From positions 1-38,034 of the forward strand of contig CANJZE010000029.1 of NCBI GenBank assembly GCA_947479455.1: a DNA stretch of 38,034 nucleotides, written 5' to 3'. Source of the stretch: Bacteroidota bacterium (GTDB taxonomy: Bacteria; Bacteroidota; Bacteroidia; Chitinophagales; LD1). The notes under the pieces were generated by a model, which was given only the letters and a program-made list of their open reading frames with translations, was not told the origin of the DNA and ran no database searches. Positions 16,752 to 25,420 of the stretch are shown here, piece by piece; the first letter of the stretch is position 1, and each line of letters starts with the position of its first letter. The position numbers and the translations under genes were made by a program.

Positions 16752-18704
16752 ATGAAACTTCCCTTCCACGATAAAAAATTTCTCTTTCTCCTTTTTGCAA
16801 TTTCAATTGTAATTGCGTTAGAGATTCTCTCCATCATCGGCATTCACATCCCCATGCCTTACGCGCCTTACGTGTTCGCCACTTTTATTATTGGCATTGG
16901 TTATCCGGTAATATGGAGTGGATTAAAAGCACTTGTCAAATTCAATTTTAGCAGCATCAGTTTACTCATGCTCATTGCCGTTATCGGTGCATTTTATCTC
17001 GGTGAATATCCGGAAGCAGCAGTAGTAATTGTGTTGTATGTGTTAGGTGAAAGATTAGAAGACATAGGAATTGACAACAGCAAATCAGCATTAGATGAAC
17101 TCGTTTCTAAATCGCCAAAAACCGCTTTCGTAAAACAGAGCGCAACAGAAATTGGTATTGATAAAATTACAGTTGGCACAATCATTCAAGTAAAGCCCGG
17201 AGATTTAATTCCGCTTGACGGAAAAATAACTACCGGTGAAACAACTATTGATGAAGCCACCATCACGGGCGAACCAATTCCAAAAGACAAACACACAGGC
17301 GACAATGTATTTGCCGGAACACTCAACAAAAACGGTTTCATCGAAATAGAAACCACCAAACTTTCTATTGATACCACCTTCTCAAAAATAATCCGCCTAA
17401 CCTTCGAAGCCACCGCCAACAAATCGAACACACAAAATTTCATTCAGAAATTTTCAAAGTATTATACACCGTCCATCATTCTGCTTGCAGTTTTAATTTT
17501 TGTCATTCCTGTTTTCGTTTTGCATCTGCCTTTAGAAAAATGGCTGAATCAAGCCATCACCTTACTGGTAATCGCCTGTCCGTGCGCATTAGTAATTTCC
17601 ACACCGGTAGCCATTTATGCAGCCATTGGCAACGCATCTTCAAAAGGCGCATTGGTAAAAGGTGGAAAATACATTGAAGCATTGGCAACAATCAAAGCCA
17701 TTGCCTTAGACAAAACACGCACCATCACCTTTGGCAAACCAATCGTAAGCGATGTAATTCCGCTCAACGGAACATCAAAAGAAGAATTGCTGGCTTGTGC
17801 ATCAGGCGCAGAAGTTTTTTCAGAACACCCATTGGCAGAAGCCATCATTGCAGAATGTAAAAAAGAAGGTTACGAACCACACGCAGTAGAAAAATTCAAA
17901 AGCATAATGGGCAAAGGAGCAATCGCAAAGTGCTTAGTATGCGAAGACGAAACAATCTACGTTGGCAAATTGGAATTTATCAGAGAATACCAACCGGTAG
18001 AAGCAGAAGCAGAAAAAATTGTTGCACAACTTTCTGCACAGGGAAAAACAAGCGTAGTAGTTAGTTTCGGAAAAGGAGTTGCAGGAATCATCGGACTAAT
18101 GGACGAAATAAAACCCGATAGTGCGGCTGCACTAAAGGAATTAGAAACACTCAACATACAGCCGATAATGCTTACAGGCGACCACAGCAACGCAGCAAAA
18201 TTTGTAGCAGAGCAAGTTGGTATCAAAAAAATATTTGGCGATTTACTTCCCGAAAATAAATCGGAGAAAATAAAAGAATTGCTTTCGCAATACGGCACGG
18301 TAGCAATGGTAGGCGATGGAGTAAACGATTCACCTGCTTTAGCTCAGGCGACTGTTGGCATCGCAATGGGAGCAGCCGGTAGCGACAGTGCCATCGAAAC
18401 CGCCAACATTGCTCTCATGAACGATAAACTTTCACTCATCCCGTTTCTTATTCGACTTAGTAAAAGAACGCTCACCACAATAAAGTTCAACACCACAGGT
18501 GCAATCGGCATCAAACTATTATTCGTCACCCTCGCATTTCTTGGTTATAGCAACTTGGTCTTTGCGATAGCTGCCGATGTAGGAGTTACGTTGGTAGTAA
18601 TTCTGATTAGCTTAAATCTGATGCGATTTGAGACGGATAAAATCACAGTGCAGCCAAACTTTTCTTTACAAGCTGGAAAGAAAGAATGTTGTGATAATTG
18701 CTGA
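16752..18704 (+). CDS. Heavy-metal P1B-type ATPase (Zn/Cd/Co type)
   Basis: 650 residues, an inner-membrane ATP-driven metal exporter. Order: N-terminal TM helices with no HMA domain, actuator TGEPIPKDK (~174-182), TM6 motif ACPCALVIS with C276-P-C278, phosphorylation motif DKTRT with D320, SEHPLAEAI (the HP motif of P1B pumps), LTGDHSNAA and MVGDGVNDSPALAQATVGIAMG hinge. The C-terminus ends KKECCDNC, a small Cys cluster that may bind metal in place of the missing HMA domain. Oddity: the phosphorylation motif is DKTRTIT, with Arg323 where nearly all P-type ATPases have Gly. The codon is CGC and the context is intact, so it is not a frameshift. I believe similar DKTRT pumps exist in Bacteroidota. 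Last gene of the metal operon. Confidence 0.93.
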   Translation: MKLPFHDKKFLFLLFAISIVIALEILSIIGIHIPMPYAPYVFATFIIGIGYPVIWSGLKALVKFNFSSISLLMLIAVIGAFYLGEYPEAAVVIVLYVLGERLEDIGIDNSKSALDELVSKSPKTAFVKQSATEIGIDKITVGTIIQVKPGDLIPLDGKITTGETTIDEATITGEPIPKDKHTGDNVFAGTLNKNGFIEIETTKLSIDTTFSKIIRLTFEATANKSNTQNFIQKFSKYYTPSIILLAVLIFVIPVFVLHLPLEKWLNQAITLLVIACPCALVISTPVAIYAAIGNASSKGALVKGGKYIEALATIKAIALDKTRTITFGKPIVSDVIPLNGTSKEELLACASGAEVFSEHPLAEAIIAECKKEGYEPHAVEKFKSIMGKGAIAKCLVCEDETIYVGKLEFIREYQPVEAEAEKIVAQLSAQGKTSVVVSFGKGVAGIIGLMDEIKPDSAAALKELETLNIQPIMLTGDHSNAAKFVAEQVGIKKIFGDLLPENKSEKIKELLSQYGTVAMVGDGVNDSPALAQATVGIAMGAAGSDSAIETANIALMNDKLSLIPFLIRLSKRTLTTIKFNTTGAIGIKLLFVTLAFLGYSNLVFAIAADVGVTLVVILISLNLMRFETDKITVQPNFSLQAGKKECCDNC

Positions 18705-18830
18705 GAAAAACTAAGTTTTTATTTTGTTGCAAAGTCAATTTGTGGTTTATAGCTGATAATGTTCGTCTTTGTGGCACGCCTATTCTATCTTACTTTCAAG
18801 AGTTTTTGCCTTTGTGGCACACTGTTAGGT

Positions 18831-19505
18831 TTATGTGGAAGAAGGAATTAGTTGGAAATGTTTATGCACCATGCTCCGCATAAACCCAAATGCTTCCTTC
18901 ATTGAATTAAAGTTTTGTTCATTCCGTGCTTTGCCTTTCCAAATTGTAATTTTTTCTCTTGGCGATATGAATTGCATTTGAAAATTAAGTCGGTTTTCCT
19001 CTAACTCATCCGCAAACACAATATTCATTATGTGGGTTTCTCCTTCTCGCATCATTTTATCAAGTTTTTGTTCCGCTGTCGAAAAACTTTCAAGTGAATT
19101 GAAATAAAAATGGTCGTCCATAGTTTCCCACTTGCCGCCATATCGTTTTAAAAATTCCACAAAGGTCATTAGCTTTTGTGGACGAGGTTTAGCGGAGTTC
19201 CTATGGCTATTTTGTGGCGATGTTGGTTTGGGGCTTAATGCACTATTTCCCTTTCCGGCTTTGTTGCCGAGTTCTTGTGGGCACTTTTCGCAAATACTTT
19301 CCTTAATCGTAACCTCCTCTACTCCACAAACGCGGCAGAAATATTTACTTGAACCGTCCGCAAAGTTGATGGATACTAATTTTGGTTTTGCATAACCCTT
19401 TTGTATGGCATTCGATTTTGCCACTATAATAGCATCATCTGTATTTGTGGCGCGAACCATAGTGCCGTATGAATGAAATGATATGAAGTATTCGTCTTTG
19501 TTCAT
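18831..19505 (-). CDS. Uncharacterised zinc-ribbon-like protein, second gene of a coupled pair
   Basis: 224 residues. The N-terminal ~55 residues form an alpha/beta-looking region (YFISFHSYGTMVRATNTDDAIIVAKSNAIQ), followed by a Cys4 site C57-x2-C60-x11-C72-x2-C75 that looks like a zinc ribbon, a low-complexity linker (SALSPKPTSPQNSHRNSAKP), and a C-terminal domain from ~110 beginning LMTFVEFLKRYGGKW. Its end, SMKEAFGFMRSMVHKHFQL, resembles the end of the upstream partner (TATEVFTYIRSVTEKFFAL), so the two may share a domain. The ATG lies two bases after the partner stop (TAAGCATG), so they are coupled. No known family is recognised. The pair faces away from the type III restriction genes and sits between them and the metal operon. 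Confidence 0.75.
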   Translation of the reverse strand: MNKDEYFISFHSYGTMVRATNTDDAIIVAKSNAIQKGYAKPKLVSINFADGSSKYFCRVCGVEEVTIKESICEKCPQELGNKAGKGNSALSPKPTSPQNSHRNSAKPRPQKLMTFVEFLKRYGGKWETMDDHFYFNSLESFSTAEQKLDKMMREGETHIMNIVFADELEENRLNFQMQFISPREKITIWKGKARNEQNFNSMKEAFGFMRSMVHKHFQLIPSST

Positions 19506-19507
19506 GC

Positions 19508-20344
19508 TTACTTCTTTTTGCTGGTGACTTTGCGGCTTTCCTTTTTCAGCGCGAAGAATTTTTCAGTCACACTTCTTATGTATGTAAATACCTCTGTGGC
19601 TGTGTGGTATTGTCTTGGTGGAAAATCACTCCAGTTACATTCAATTTCTAATAGCGCGAAAGGATTACCGGTCTTGAGATTAAATATCAATTCAGAGCAT
19701 TCGGTGTCATCATTTATCAGGTCGTCAAATTCTTCGCGAAAAGAGATTGTAAAATCCAGTAACCCATCTCTTTCTCTTTTTGCAACAGTTTCTCTCTCGA
19801 AGTTTTTGTAGTCGTCAAAGGATTTCAAATCTCGTTCTTCTCCGAATACTTGCAATTCATGACCTTGCCGTAAAAACTCTTTGAAACTTTTCGGCTTACT
19901 TGTTTTTGTGCGAGGAGTTCTAATATCTACTTTGCCTTTTAGTTGCGGAATTTCCAACGCCATTTTTACATACTGACTGAACTCCACAATATCTCCTTCG
20001 CTTTGCGGATGGTTAAATCTATACTGGTGGAACTTTGTGGAATAGATATCGTTTTCGTCAAGTAACGCCTGAATATTTCCTTCAAAGAAAATTTCAGTTG
20101 CAGAAAGATAAAGTGTGAAATCAAATCGTTCAAGATTCGGCAACAAGGATTCTTGTATGCTTTCCTTTAAAGATTCGCTTGTTCCATATTCGTCAAATTC
20201 AATTACACACCGCAATGCTTTCAGATCGTTGTAGTCTGTATTTTTCAAAGCGGCAATTATTTTTTCCAATTTCTTGGAATGAAATAGTTGAAGTAGTTTA
20301 ATGATCCCTTCTTTTACTTTTTGGTCAATTTCCGTAAGAACCAT
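19508..20344 (-). CDS. Uncharacterised protein, first gene of the coupled pair
   Basis: 278 residues, no signal peptide or TM segment. The N-terminal half is helical and acidic (KVKEGIIKLLQLFHSKKLEK, SLKESIQESLLPNLERF). A linker rich in Lys/Thr/Ser (RTPRTKTSKPK, ~143-153) precedes a C-terminal domain starting SFKEFLRQGHELQVFGEERD and ending HTATEVFTYIRSVTEKFFAL. The layout linker-F.EFL-...-F.Y/F.I/MRS.T/VxKxF.AL is the same as in the downstream protein. A Lys-rich tail (KKESRKVTSKKK) could contact nucleic acid. I do not recognise either as a known defence or regulatory family. Translation of the downstream gene probably depends on this one. Confidence 0.75.
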   Translation of the reverse strand: MVLTEIDQKVKEGIIKLLQLFHSKKLEKIIAALKNTDYNDLKALRCVIEFDEYGTSESLKESIQESLLPNLERFDFTLYLSATEIFFEGNIQALLDENDIYSTKFHQYRFNHPQSEGDIVEFSQYVKMALEIPQLKGKVDIRTPRTKTSKPKSFKEFLRQGHELQVFGEERDLKSFDDYKNFERETVAKRERDGLLDFTISFREEFDDLINDDTECSELIFNLKTGNPFALLEIECNWSDFPPRQYHTATEVFTYIRSVTEKFFALKKESRKVTSKKK

Positions 20345-20754
20345 AGTTTATGTGGTTTTATTTTCCGTGAAGTTCGGGTCGGATGGTTTAGAAAATAAAC
20401 TGGACGTTGAACCTCAAAATGATTAACCCGACAGGAAGGAAAATAACAGAACAACCTCTTTGCGGATGCGCAACCGCTACTGGTTTCTAAAATCTCAATT
20501 TTCAGATTCGGGAAATCATTGTAACGCCAATGATTTTATGTATTGCAATTTGTTCTTAGAACAGAACTTTGACTTGCGACTGCAATATACACCCACATAG
20601 ACCTTGCTACAAATGTTTCGTGATATTTATTTTTTTGACTACCGTTTTCGTTCCGCAAAGATGTTTCAGAAATAAAATATTGTCCTACAATTCATCGTTG
20701 TGGCTTATGTGGATTCACTATTGCAGGTCTTTATGGCACTTTGTGGATACGCTC

Positions 20755-20783
20755 CAATTTTGCAAGCAGTGCTTGCAAAATTG
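20755..20783. repeat. Perfect 14-bp inverted repeat with one-base centre
   Basis: CAATTTTGCAAGCA and its exact reverse complement flank a single G at 20769. With a one-base spacer it fits a dimeric-protein binding site better than an RNA hairpin. It lies 340 bases upstream of mod and 410 bases upstream of the minus-strand pair. Confidence 0.7.
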
Positions 20784-20933
20784 TAAACTGTCTTTGCGGC
20801 TCACAATTTCGTTCTCTTATTTTTCCTTATTCGTCAATGCAGGAAACGCATATATTCGCTCACAACAAAAGCAGAATTTATAGATAAAATTTAAGAACTA
20901 AAGACATATAAGAATTTGCGTTAAGCTGATTCT

Positions 20934-21041
20934 CGTTACGAAAACTGGTAATTTTTACACACACGAGAGATAAAGCGAAACGCTCACGCAATGCGTGGGC
21001 TTTCCTTATTTCGTGTGTGGGCATACCAGTGCCTCGTAACG
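20934..21041. other. Multi-tier imperfect inverted repeat (structured DNA or RNA element)
   Basis: Three paired boxes in nested order: CGTTACGA (20934-20941) with TCGTAACG (21034-21041); ACTGGTA (20944-20950) with TACCAGT (21024-21030); CACACACGA (20958-20966) with TCGTGTGTG (21011-21019). Asymmetric internal loops of 2/3 and 7/4 bases separate them. Inside are AAAGC/GCTTT (20972-20976 with 20999-21003) and two tip hairpins, GCG-AAA-CGC and CACGC-AAT-GCGTG. Twenty-four base pairs in exact complement across the three outer boxes cannot be chance. It resembles sites that act as folded single strands or a structured RNA; it does not match the integron attC core consensus. Confidence 0.75.
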
Positions 21042-21065
21042 GATAGGTGCATTGTCCACGCAGAT

Positions 21066-21091
21066 TTTTTTGTGGCTGGTAACACAAAAAA
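21066..21091 (+). promoter_or_regulatory. Hairpin immediately upstream of mod start codon
   Basis: TTTTTTGTG (21066-21074) pairs exactly with CACAAAAAA (21083-21091) around the loop GCTGGTAA. The stem ends three bases before ATG 21095, exactly where a ribosome would bind, so it may limit translation of the methyltransferase. Read on the minus strand it could also be a weak terminator. Confidence 0.5.
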
Positions 21092-21094
21092 TAA

Positions 21095-22717
21095 ATGCCC
21101 TCACTACACTGGATAGGAAAAGATAAAGTTATCAATCATCACATGGACGTGCCATTTAGGGTGCTGGAACATAGTTATGGTTTTGACAATGGAACACAGT
21201 CAGCTACCGAAACAAAAAGCGGGAATAAAATAATTCACGGTGATAACCTTGAAGCATTAAAATCTTTGCTGCCCGAATACGAAGGGGAAATCAAGTGTAT
21301 ATACATAGACCCTCCTTACAACACTGGGAATGAAAATTGGGTTTACAACGACAATGTAAACGACCCGAAAATTAGAAAATGGTTAGGACAAGTTGTTGGC
21401 AAGGAAAGCGATGATTTAAGCAGACATGATAAGTGGTGCTGCATGATGTATCCCAGATTAAAGTTGCTACATAAACTTTTAGCTGATGATGGAGCAATTT
21501 TTATTTCCATTGATGATATTGAACTTTCCAATTTGAAATTGATAATGGATGAGATTTTCGGTGCTGGGAATTTCATTGAATATTTTTCTTGGCATAAGAC
21601 CTACTCACCTTCCAACCTTTCATATAAAAGCAAAAAATGTCTTGAGTATGTTTTATGCTACGAAAAGAAAAGAAATAACAAGAGGTATAAAGGGCTTTAC
21701 AAAGTTAATGAAGCCGACAACCCATTGATTAAAAGTAACAATCAAAAAAAAGTATTACGATTTCCTAAAGATTCAGTTGAAAGCACAATGGAAGAAGATT
21801 GCTTCTTTCAAGCGGGTAAGTATGGAACAAAAGTCAATGAAGTAGTTCTGCAAAATGATGTTTGGTTTAAAGATGGAAAGTTTAGTGATGACTTAATTCT
21901 TGAATCAAAATTTATCTGGACACAAGAGAATTTAGAAAACGAAATTGAAAGGAAAACCAAAATTATTTTCAAAGGAAAGTCTTTAGCACCTCGATATGAC
22001 AAAGCAACTTATGACCCAGAAGTTCCAAGAAATTTAGTTGATGCTAATGATTACGTTGGAACCACTGAAGAGGGAGGCGTCATTCTTAAAGAAATTTTCG
22101 GCAAGAAAATGTTTGATTACCCAAAGACACCCACTCTAATTCAATACTTGATAAATTTTATCAGCGATGAAAACTCCATTGTGCTTGACTCATTTTCTGG
22201 AAGCGGAACAACAGCACAGGCAGTATTGAATCTAAGCAAACGAGACGGCAAAAAGAGAAATTTCATTTTGATTGAAATGGAGGATTATGCAGAAACGATT
22301 ACAGCTGAAAGAGTAAAAAGGGTTATTAACGGATATAGCGACACCGAAGGCACGGGCGGTAGCTTTGATTTTTATGAAATAGGTGAGCCACTTTTCAATG
22401 AAGATGGAAATCTGAATGAAAATGTTGGAGTTGAAAAAATGCGGAACTACATTTTTTACACTGAAACAAAAAAGCCTCTTGCTGAAAGCAAACACAAAGA
22501 CAACAAGCACTTTTTAAGCAAGTTCAACGACACCGCTTATTATTTCAACTACCAAGCAGACAAAGCAACAACGTTGAATCATGCCTTTTTAAGCACCATG
22601 AAAACAAAAGCCGAACAATATGTAATATATGCTGACAAGTGTTTACTCACAAAAGAGTTTATGGCAAAAAACAATATCGTTTTCAAAAAAATACCGAGAG
22701 ACATTACAAAATTCTAA
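21095..22717 (+). CDS. mod: Type III restriction-modification methyltransferase (Mod)
   Basis: 540 residues. It should methylate adenine N6 in a short asymmetric site and give the type III complex its specificity. The N-terminus MPSLHWIGKDKVINHHMDVPFRVL is typical for the family and fixes the start at 21095. The catalytic motif DPPY is at 72-75 (YIDPPYNTGNENWVYND), and the SAM-binding motif DSFSGSGTTAQAV begins at residue 365, so catalytic motif precedes SAM motif, the beta-class order of type III Mod proteins. The central part between them (about 130-320) is the target-recognition region and shows KKCLEYVLCYEKK, typical of beta-class. No simple-sequence repeat suggests phase variation. The res gene starts 9 bases after the stop. 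Preceded by the structured elements described separately. Confidence 0.95.
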   Translation: MPSLHWIGKDKVINHHMDVPFRVLEHSYGFDNGTQSATETKSGNKIIHGDNLEALKSLLPEYEGEIKCIYIDPPYNTGNENWVYNDNVNDPKIRKWLGQVVGKESDDLSRHDKWCCMMYPRLKLLHKLLADDGAIFISIDDIELSNLKLIMDEIFGAGNFIEYFSWHKTYSPSNLSYKSKKCLEYVLCYEKKRNNKRYKGLYKVNEADNPLIKSNNQKKVLRFPKDSVESTMEEDCFFQAGKYGTKVNEVVLQNDVWFKDGKFSDDLILESKFIWTQENLENEIERKTKIIFKGKSLAPRYDKATYDPEVPRNLVDANDYVGTTEEGGVILKEIFGKKMFDYPKTPTLIQYLINFISDENSIVLDSFSGSGTTAQAVLNLSKRDGKKRNFILIEMEDYAETITAERVKRVINGYSDTEGTGGSFDFYEIGEPLFNEDGNLNENVGVEKMRNYIFYTETKKPLAESKHKDNKHFLSKFNDTAYYFNYQADKATTLNHAFLSTMKTKAEQYVIYADKCLLTKEFMAKNNIVFKKIPRDITKF

Positions 22718-22726
22718 GCCAGCAAA

Positions 22727-25354
22727 ATGGAATTAAAGAAATATCAGCAGGGTGTAATCACAGACCTTGACCGCTTTTTAGAAAACGTGCAACAAACAAA
22801 AGTGGTTAAAGAGGCGTTCAATAATTTTTGGGTAAAACATCCCAAAACTCCTTTGCATCCTTATCCCGGCAAAGCCATTGAACCATACAAAGACAATGTA
22901 ACTCGTGTTCCGCATATCTGTATAAAAGTTCCAACGGCTGGTGGTAAAACTTTTATCGCTTGCAATGCACTCAAAACAATTTTTGATGCCTTTGATTACG
23001 ACAGACCAAAAGCAGTTTTGTGGCTTGTTCCTTCAATCACAATTTTAGACCAAACAATTAAATGCCTTAAAGATTCAACGCACCCTTACCGACAAAAAAT
23101 AAATTCTCATTTCGGGAATAAGGTTGAAGTGTATGATAAAGAAACTTTGTTGCAGGGAGCAGGATTTAATTCGTCATCAGTTAAGGAACAGTTGAGCATA
23201 ATGATTTTCAGTTTCGACAGTTTGAGAGCAAAGAATAAAGAAGACAGAAAAGTATTTCAGGATAATGGGCGACTGCAATCGTTTGAAAACTTAATTGCAA
23301 AAGAAGATGAACTCACACTGGGCGCAGTAATTAAATATCTCAACCCTGTAGTAGTGGTTGATGAAAGTCACAATGCCGAGAGCGAGTTAAGTGTAGAAAT
23401 GCTGAAAGAAGTAAACCCCTGTTTCATTTTGGATTTAACGGCAACACCGCGAAACAACAGCAACATCATAAGTTTTGTGGATGCAATGGAATTGAAGAAA
23501 GATAACATGGTAAAACTACCAGTGATAGTTTACAATCATCAAGATAAAACAGAGGTGATAAATTCTTCTTTGCAGTTGCAGCGTAAATTAGAATTGCAAG
23601 CAATAGAAGACGAAAAAAACGGTGGGAAATATATACGCCCTATTGTTTTGTTTCAGGCACAACCCAAAAACGGTAAAGATTTTTTAAACGATGACGAGGA
23701 AAAAACAAATGTTCAAAAACTTAAAGAGAAACTAATTGAACTTAAAATTCCGGCTGAACAGATTAAAATAAAAACAGCAAACATCAATGAGATAAAAGGC
23801 ATTGATTTAATGAGTAAGGATTGTGAAGTACGATATATCATTACGATAAACGCATTGAAAGAAGGTTGGGATTGCCCTTTTGCTTACATACTTGCTTCGC
23901 TTGCTGATAAAAGTTCGGCAGTAGATGTTGAACAGATTTTAGGAAGGGTTTTGCGTTTGCCTAACGTGAGTAAGAATGCAACTCCGTTCTTGAATTTCAG
24001 TTATGTGATTACCGCATCGGCAAAGTTCATGGATACACTGCAAAACATTGTAAAGGGATTGAACAAAGCAGGGTTTAGCGATAAGGATTACAAATTGGCA
24101 GATGAATTGCAATTAGAAGAAGCGAAAAAAGCGGATGTAGTTACGCAACTTGAATTAACGCCAACAGATGAAACAGCAACAGTTGGAGAAGATATTACGG
24201 CAGATATTGACACAACACGAATTTTAGATTTAACCAATACAGAAACTCCAAAATCTGTAGAGCAAATTTTAGAACAGGCAACCATTCAAAATACTGAATT
24301 AGAAAATAAAATTGCCGAAGCCGAAAACTCCAACGAAATACAACTGCCAAACGAATTAAACGACATGGTAAAAAAATATAGCATCAAGGAAATTTTCAAA
24401 GAACAAGCCGCACAAATTGTGATACCACAATTTTATTTAAAAATAGCGGCAATGGATTTATTCGGTGCAGAAGCCGAAGAAATTTTATTAGACAAAGAAA
24501 ATTTGTTGGAAGATTTTGCTCTGAGTAAAGCCGATACAAATATTTCTTTTGACAGTGTTACATCAGAGTTGTATGCAGTAGATTTAGACCCTACAAAGAA
24601 AGACCACACTCCAACTTTTGTAAAAGTTGATGGCGATGTAAAAGAAAGAGTGCTGGCTTATATTCTTGACCCTGTCCGTAAAGACAGTAGAATTAAAAAC
24701 CTTACAAGTAGAATTTTAGCAATCATCGGAAATATGTATCCGATAGATGATAAGGAAATTGAAAAGTATGTGAATAGAATTTTAGAAGATTTTACGGATG
24801 AACAGTTCAAAGATTTTACCGACCACGAATACAGTTATGTGCGGAAAATTAAAGACAAAATAAATTCATTAGCAGCAGTAGCAGCCGAAAAAGCATTTCG
24901 CGATTTTTTAGACATTGACAAATTATATCTCAAACCTGTTTACACTCTACAACCGCAGATAACACCAAGCGAAACTTCAAAGGACATAACAAAATCACTC
25001 TACGAAAAAGAAGGTGATATGAATGGCTTTGAAGAAATGGTTATAAATGAAATTGCAAACCTGCCTACAATTTCTTTTTGGACAAGAAACATTGAGCGAA
25101 AAGGATTTTGTTTAAACGGCTTCATCAATCACTATCCCGATTTTATTATTCAAACCAAAAGCGGCAAAACAATTTTGCTGGAAACTAAAGGCGATGACAG
25201 AGATAACAGCGATAGCGAAATGAAAATCCGTTTAGGTGCTGCATGGGCAAATAAAGCAGGAAGCAACTTCAAATATTTTATGGTGTTTGATAAAAAAGAA
25301 GTTGCAGGCGCGCATAAGTTAGACGAGTTCATAAAACTCATGCAACAGATTTAG
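22727..25354 (+). CDS. res: Type III restriction endonuclease subunit (Res)
   Basis: 875 residues, the ATP-dependent translocase/nuclease that cuts after meeting a second unmodified site, acting with Mod. Superfamily 2 helicase motifs: Walker A VPTAGGKTF with K74, Q-tip-like LVPSITILDQT (~105-115), motif II VVDESHN with D212-E-S-H215, motif III LTATPRN (~236-242), motif VI region VEQILGRVLRLP. The C-terminal nuclease is PD-(D/E)xK: YPDF with D805, then LLETKGDD with E819 and K821. All key residues are present, so the enzyme looks functional. Length is slightly below the ~970 residues of EcoP1I-like Res but normal for environmental type III systems. The gene pair ends at a strong hairpin (25421-25467). 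Confidence 0.95.
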   Translation: MELKKYQQGVITDLDRFLENVQQTKVVKEAFNNFWVKHPKTPLHPYPGKAIEPYKDNVTRVPHICIKVPTAGGKTFIACNALKTIFDAFDYDRPKAVLWLVPSITILDQTIKCLKDSTHPYRQKINSHFGNKVEVYDKETLLQGAGFNSSSVKEQLSIMIFSFDSLRAKNKEDRKVFQDNGRLQSFENLIAKEDELTLGAVIKYLNPVVVVDESHNAESELSVEMLKEVNPCFILDLTATPRNNSNIISFVDAMELKKDNMVKLPVIVYNHQDKTEVINSSLQLQRKLELQAIEDEKNGGKYIRPIVLFQAQPKNGKDFLNDDEEKTNVQKLKEKLIELKIPAEQIKIKTANINEIKGIDLMSKDCEVRYIITINALKEGWDCPFAYILASLADKSSAVDVEQILGRVLRLPNVSKNATPFLNFSYVITASAKFMDTLQNIVKGLNKAGFSDKDYKLADELQLEEAKKADVVTQLELTPTDETATVGEDITADIDTTRILDLTNTETPKSVEQILEQATIQNTELENKIAEAENSNEIQLPNELNDMVKKYSIKEIFKEQAAQIVIPQFYLKIAAMDLFGAEAEEILLDKENLLEDFALSKADTNISFDSVTSELYAVDLDPTKKDHTPTFVKVDGDVKERVLAYILDPVRKDSRIKNLTSRILAIIGNMYPIDDKEIEKYVNRILEDFTDEQFKDFTDHEYSYVRKIKDKINSLAAVAAEKAFRDFLDIDKLYLKPVYTLQPQITPSETSKDITKSLYEKEGDMNGFEEMVINEIANLPTISFWTRNIERKGFCLNGFINHYPDFIIQTKSGKTILLETKGDDRDNSDSEMKIRLGAAWANKAGSNFKYFMVFDKKEVAGAHKLDEFIKLMQQI

Positions 25355-25420
25355 CCACTGGGAAATTTAGAACTGTAAAAGAATAATCTCAATTTTATTG
25401 GAGAAATCAATCGAAAATAA

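Larger units (their letters stand above)
20345..21094. other. 750-base non-coding region between divergent operons, rich in inverted repeats
   Basis: No convincing gene is seen; a frame at 20569-20883 lacks a sensible protein composition. It separates the minus-strand hypothetical pair from the plus-strand type III restriction genes, so it must hold both promoters. It contains a perfect palindrome (20755-20783), a long multi-tier inverted repeat (20934-21041) and a hairpin abutting the mod start (21066-21091). The words TTATGTGG and CTTTGTGG occur repeatedly here and in the gap after the P-type ATPase (18705-18830), which suggests duplicated or decayed intergenic DNA. Confidence 0.6.

Noticed and set aside
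18703-18722. AAAAACT-A-AGTTTTT as terminator of the metal operon
   Set aside because: Stem is only 7 bp with one GC pair and a one-base loop; too weak to claim.
20569-20883. 104-residue open frame in the divergent intergenic region
   Set aside because: Cys/Phe/His-rich composition and overlap with a palindrome; no start context and no recognisable domain.
20934-21041. Integron attC site
   Set aside because: Outer boxes do not match the GTTRRRY/RYYYAAC core and there is no integron integrase in the window.
21095-22717. Phase-variable mod gene
   Set aside because: No simple-sequence repeats in the gene or its upstream region.
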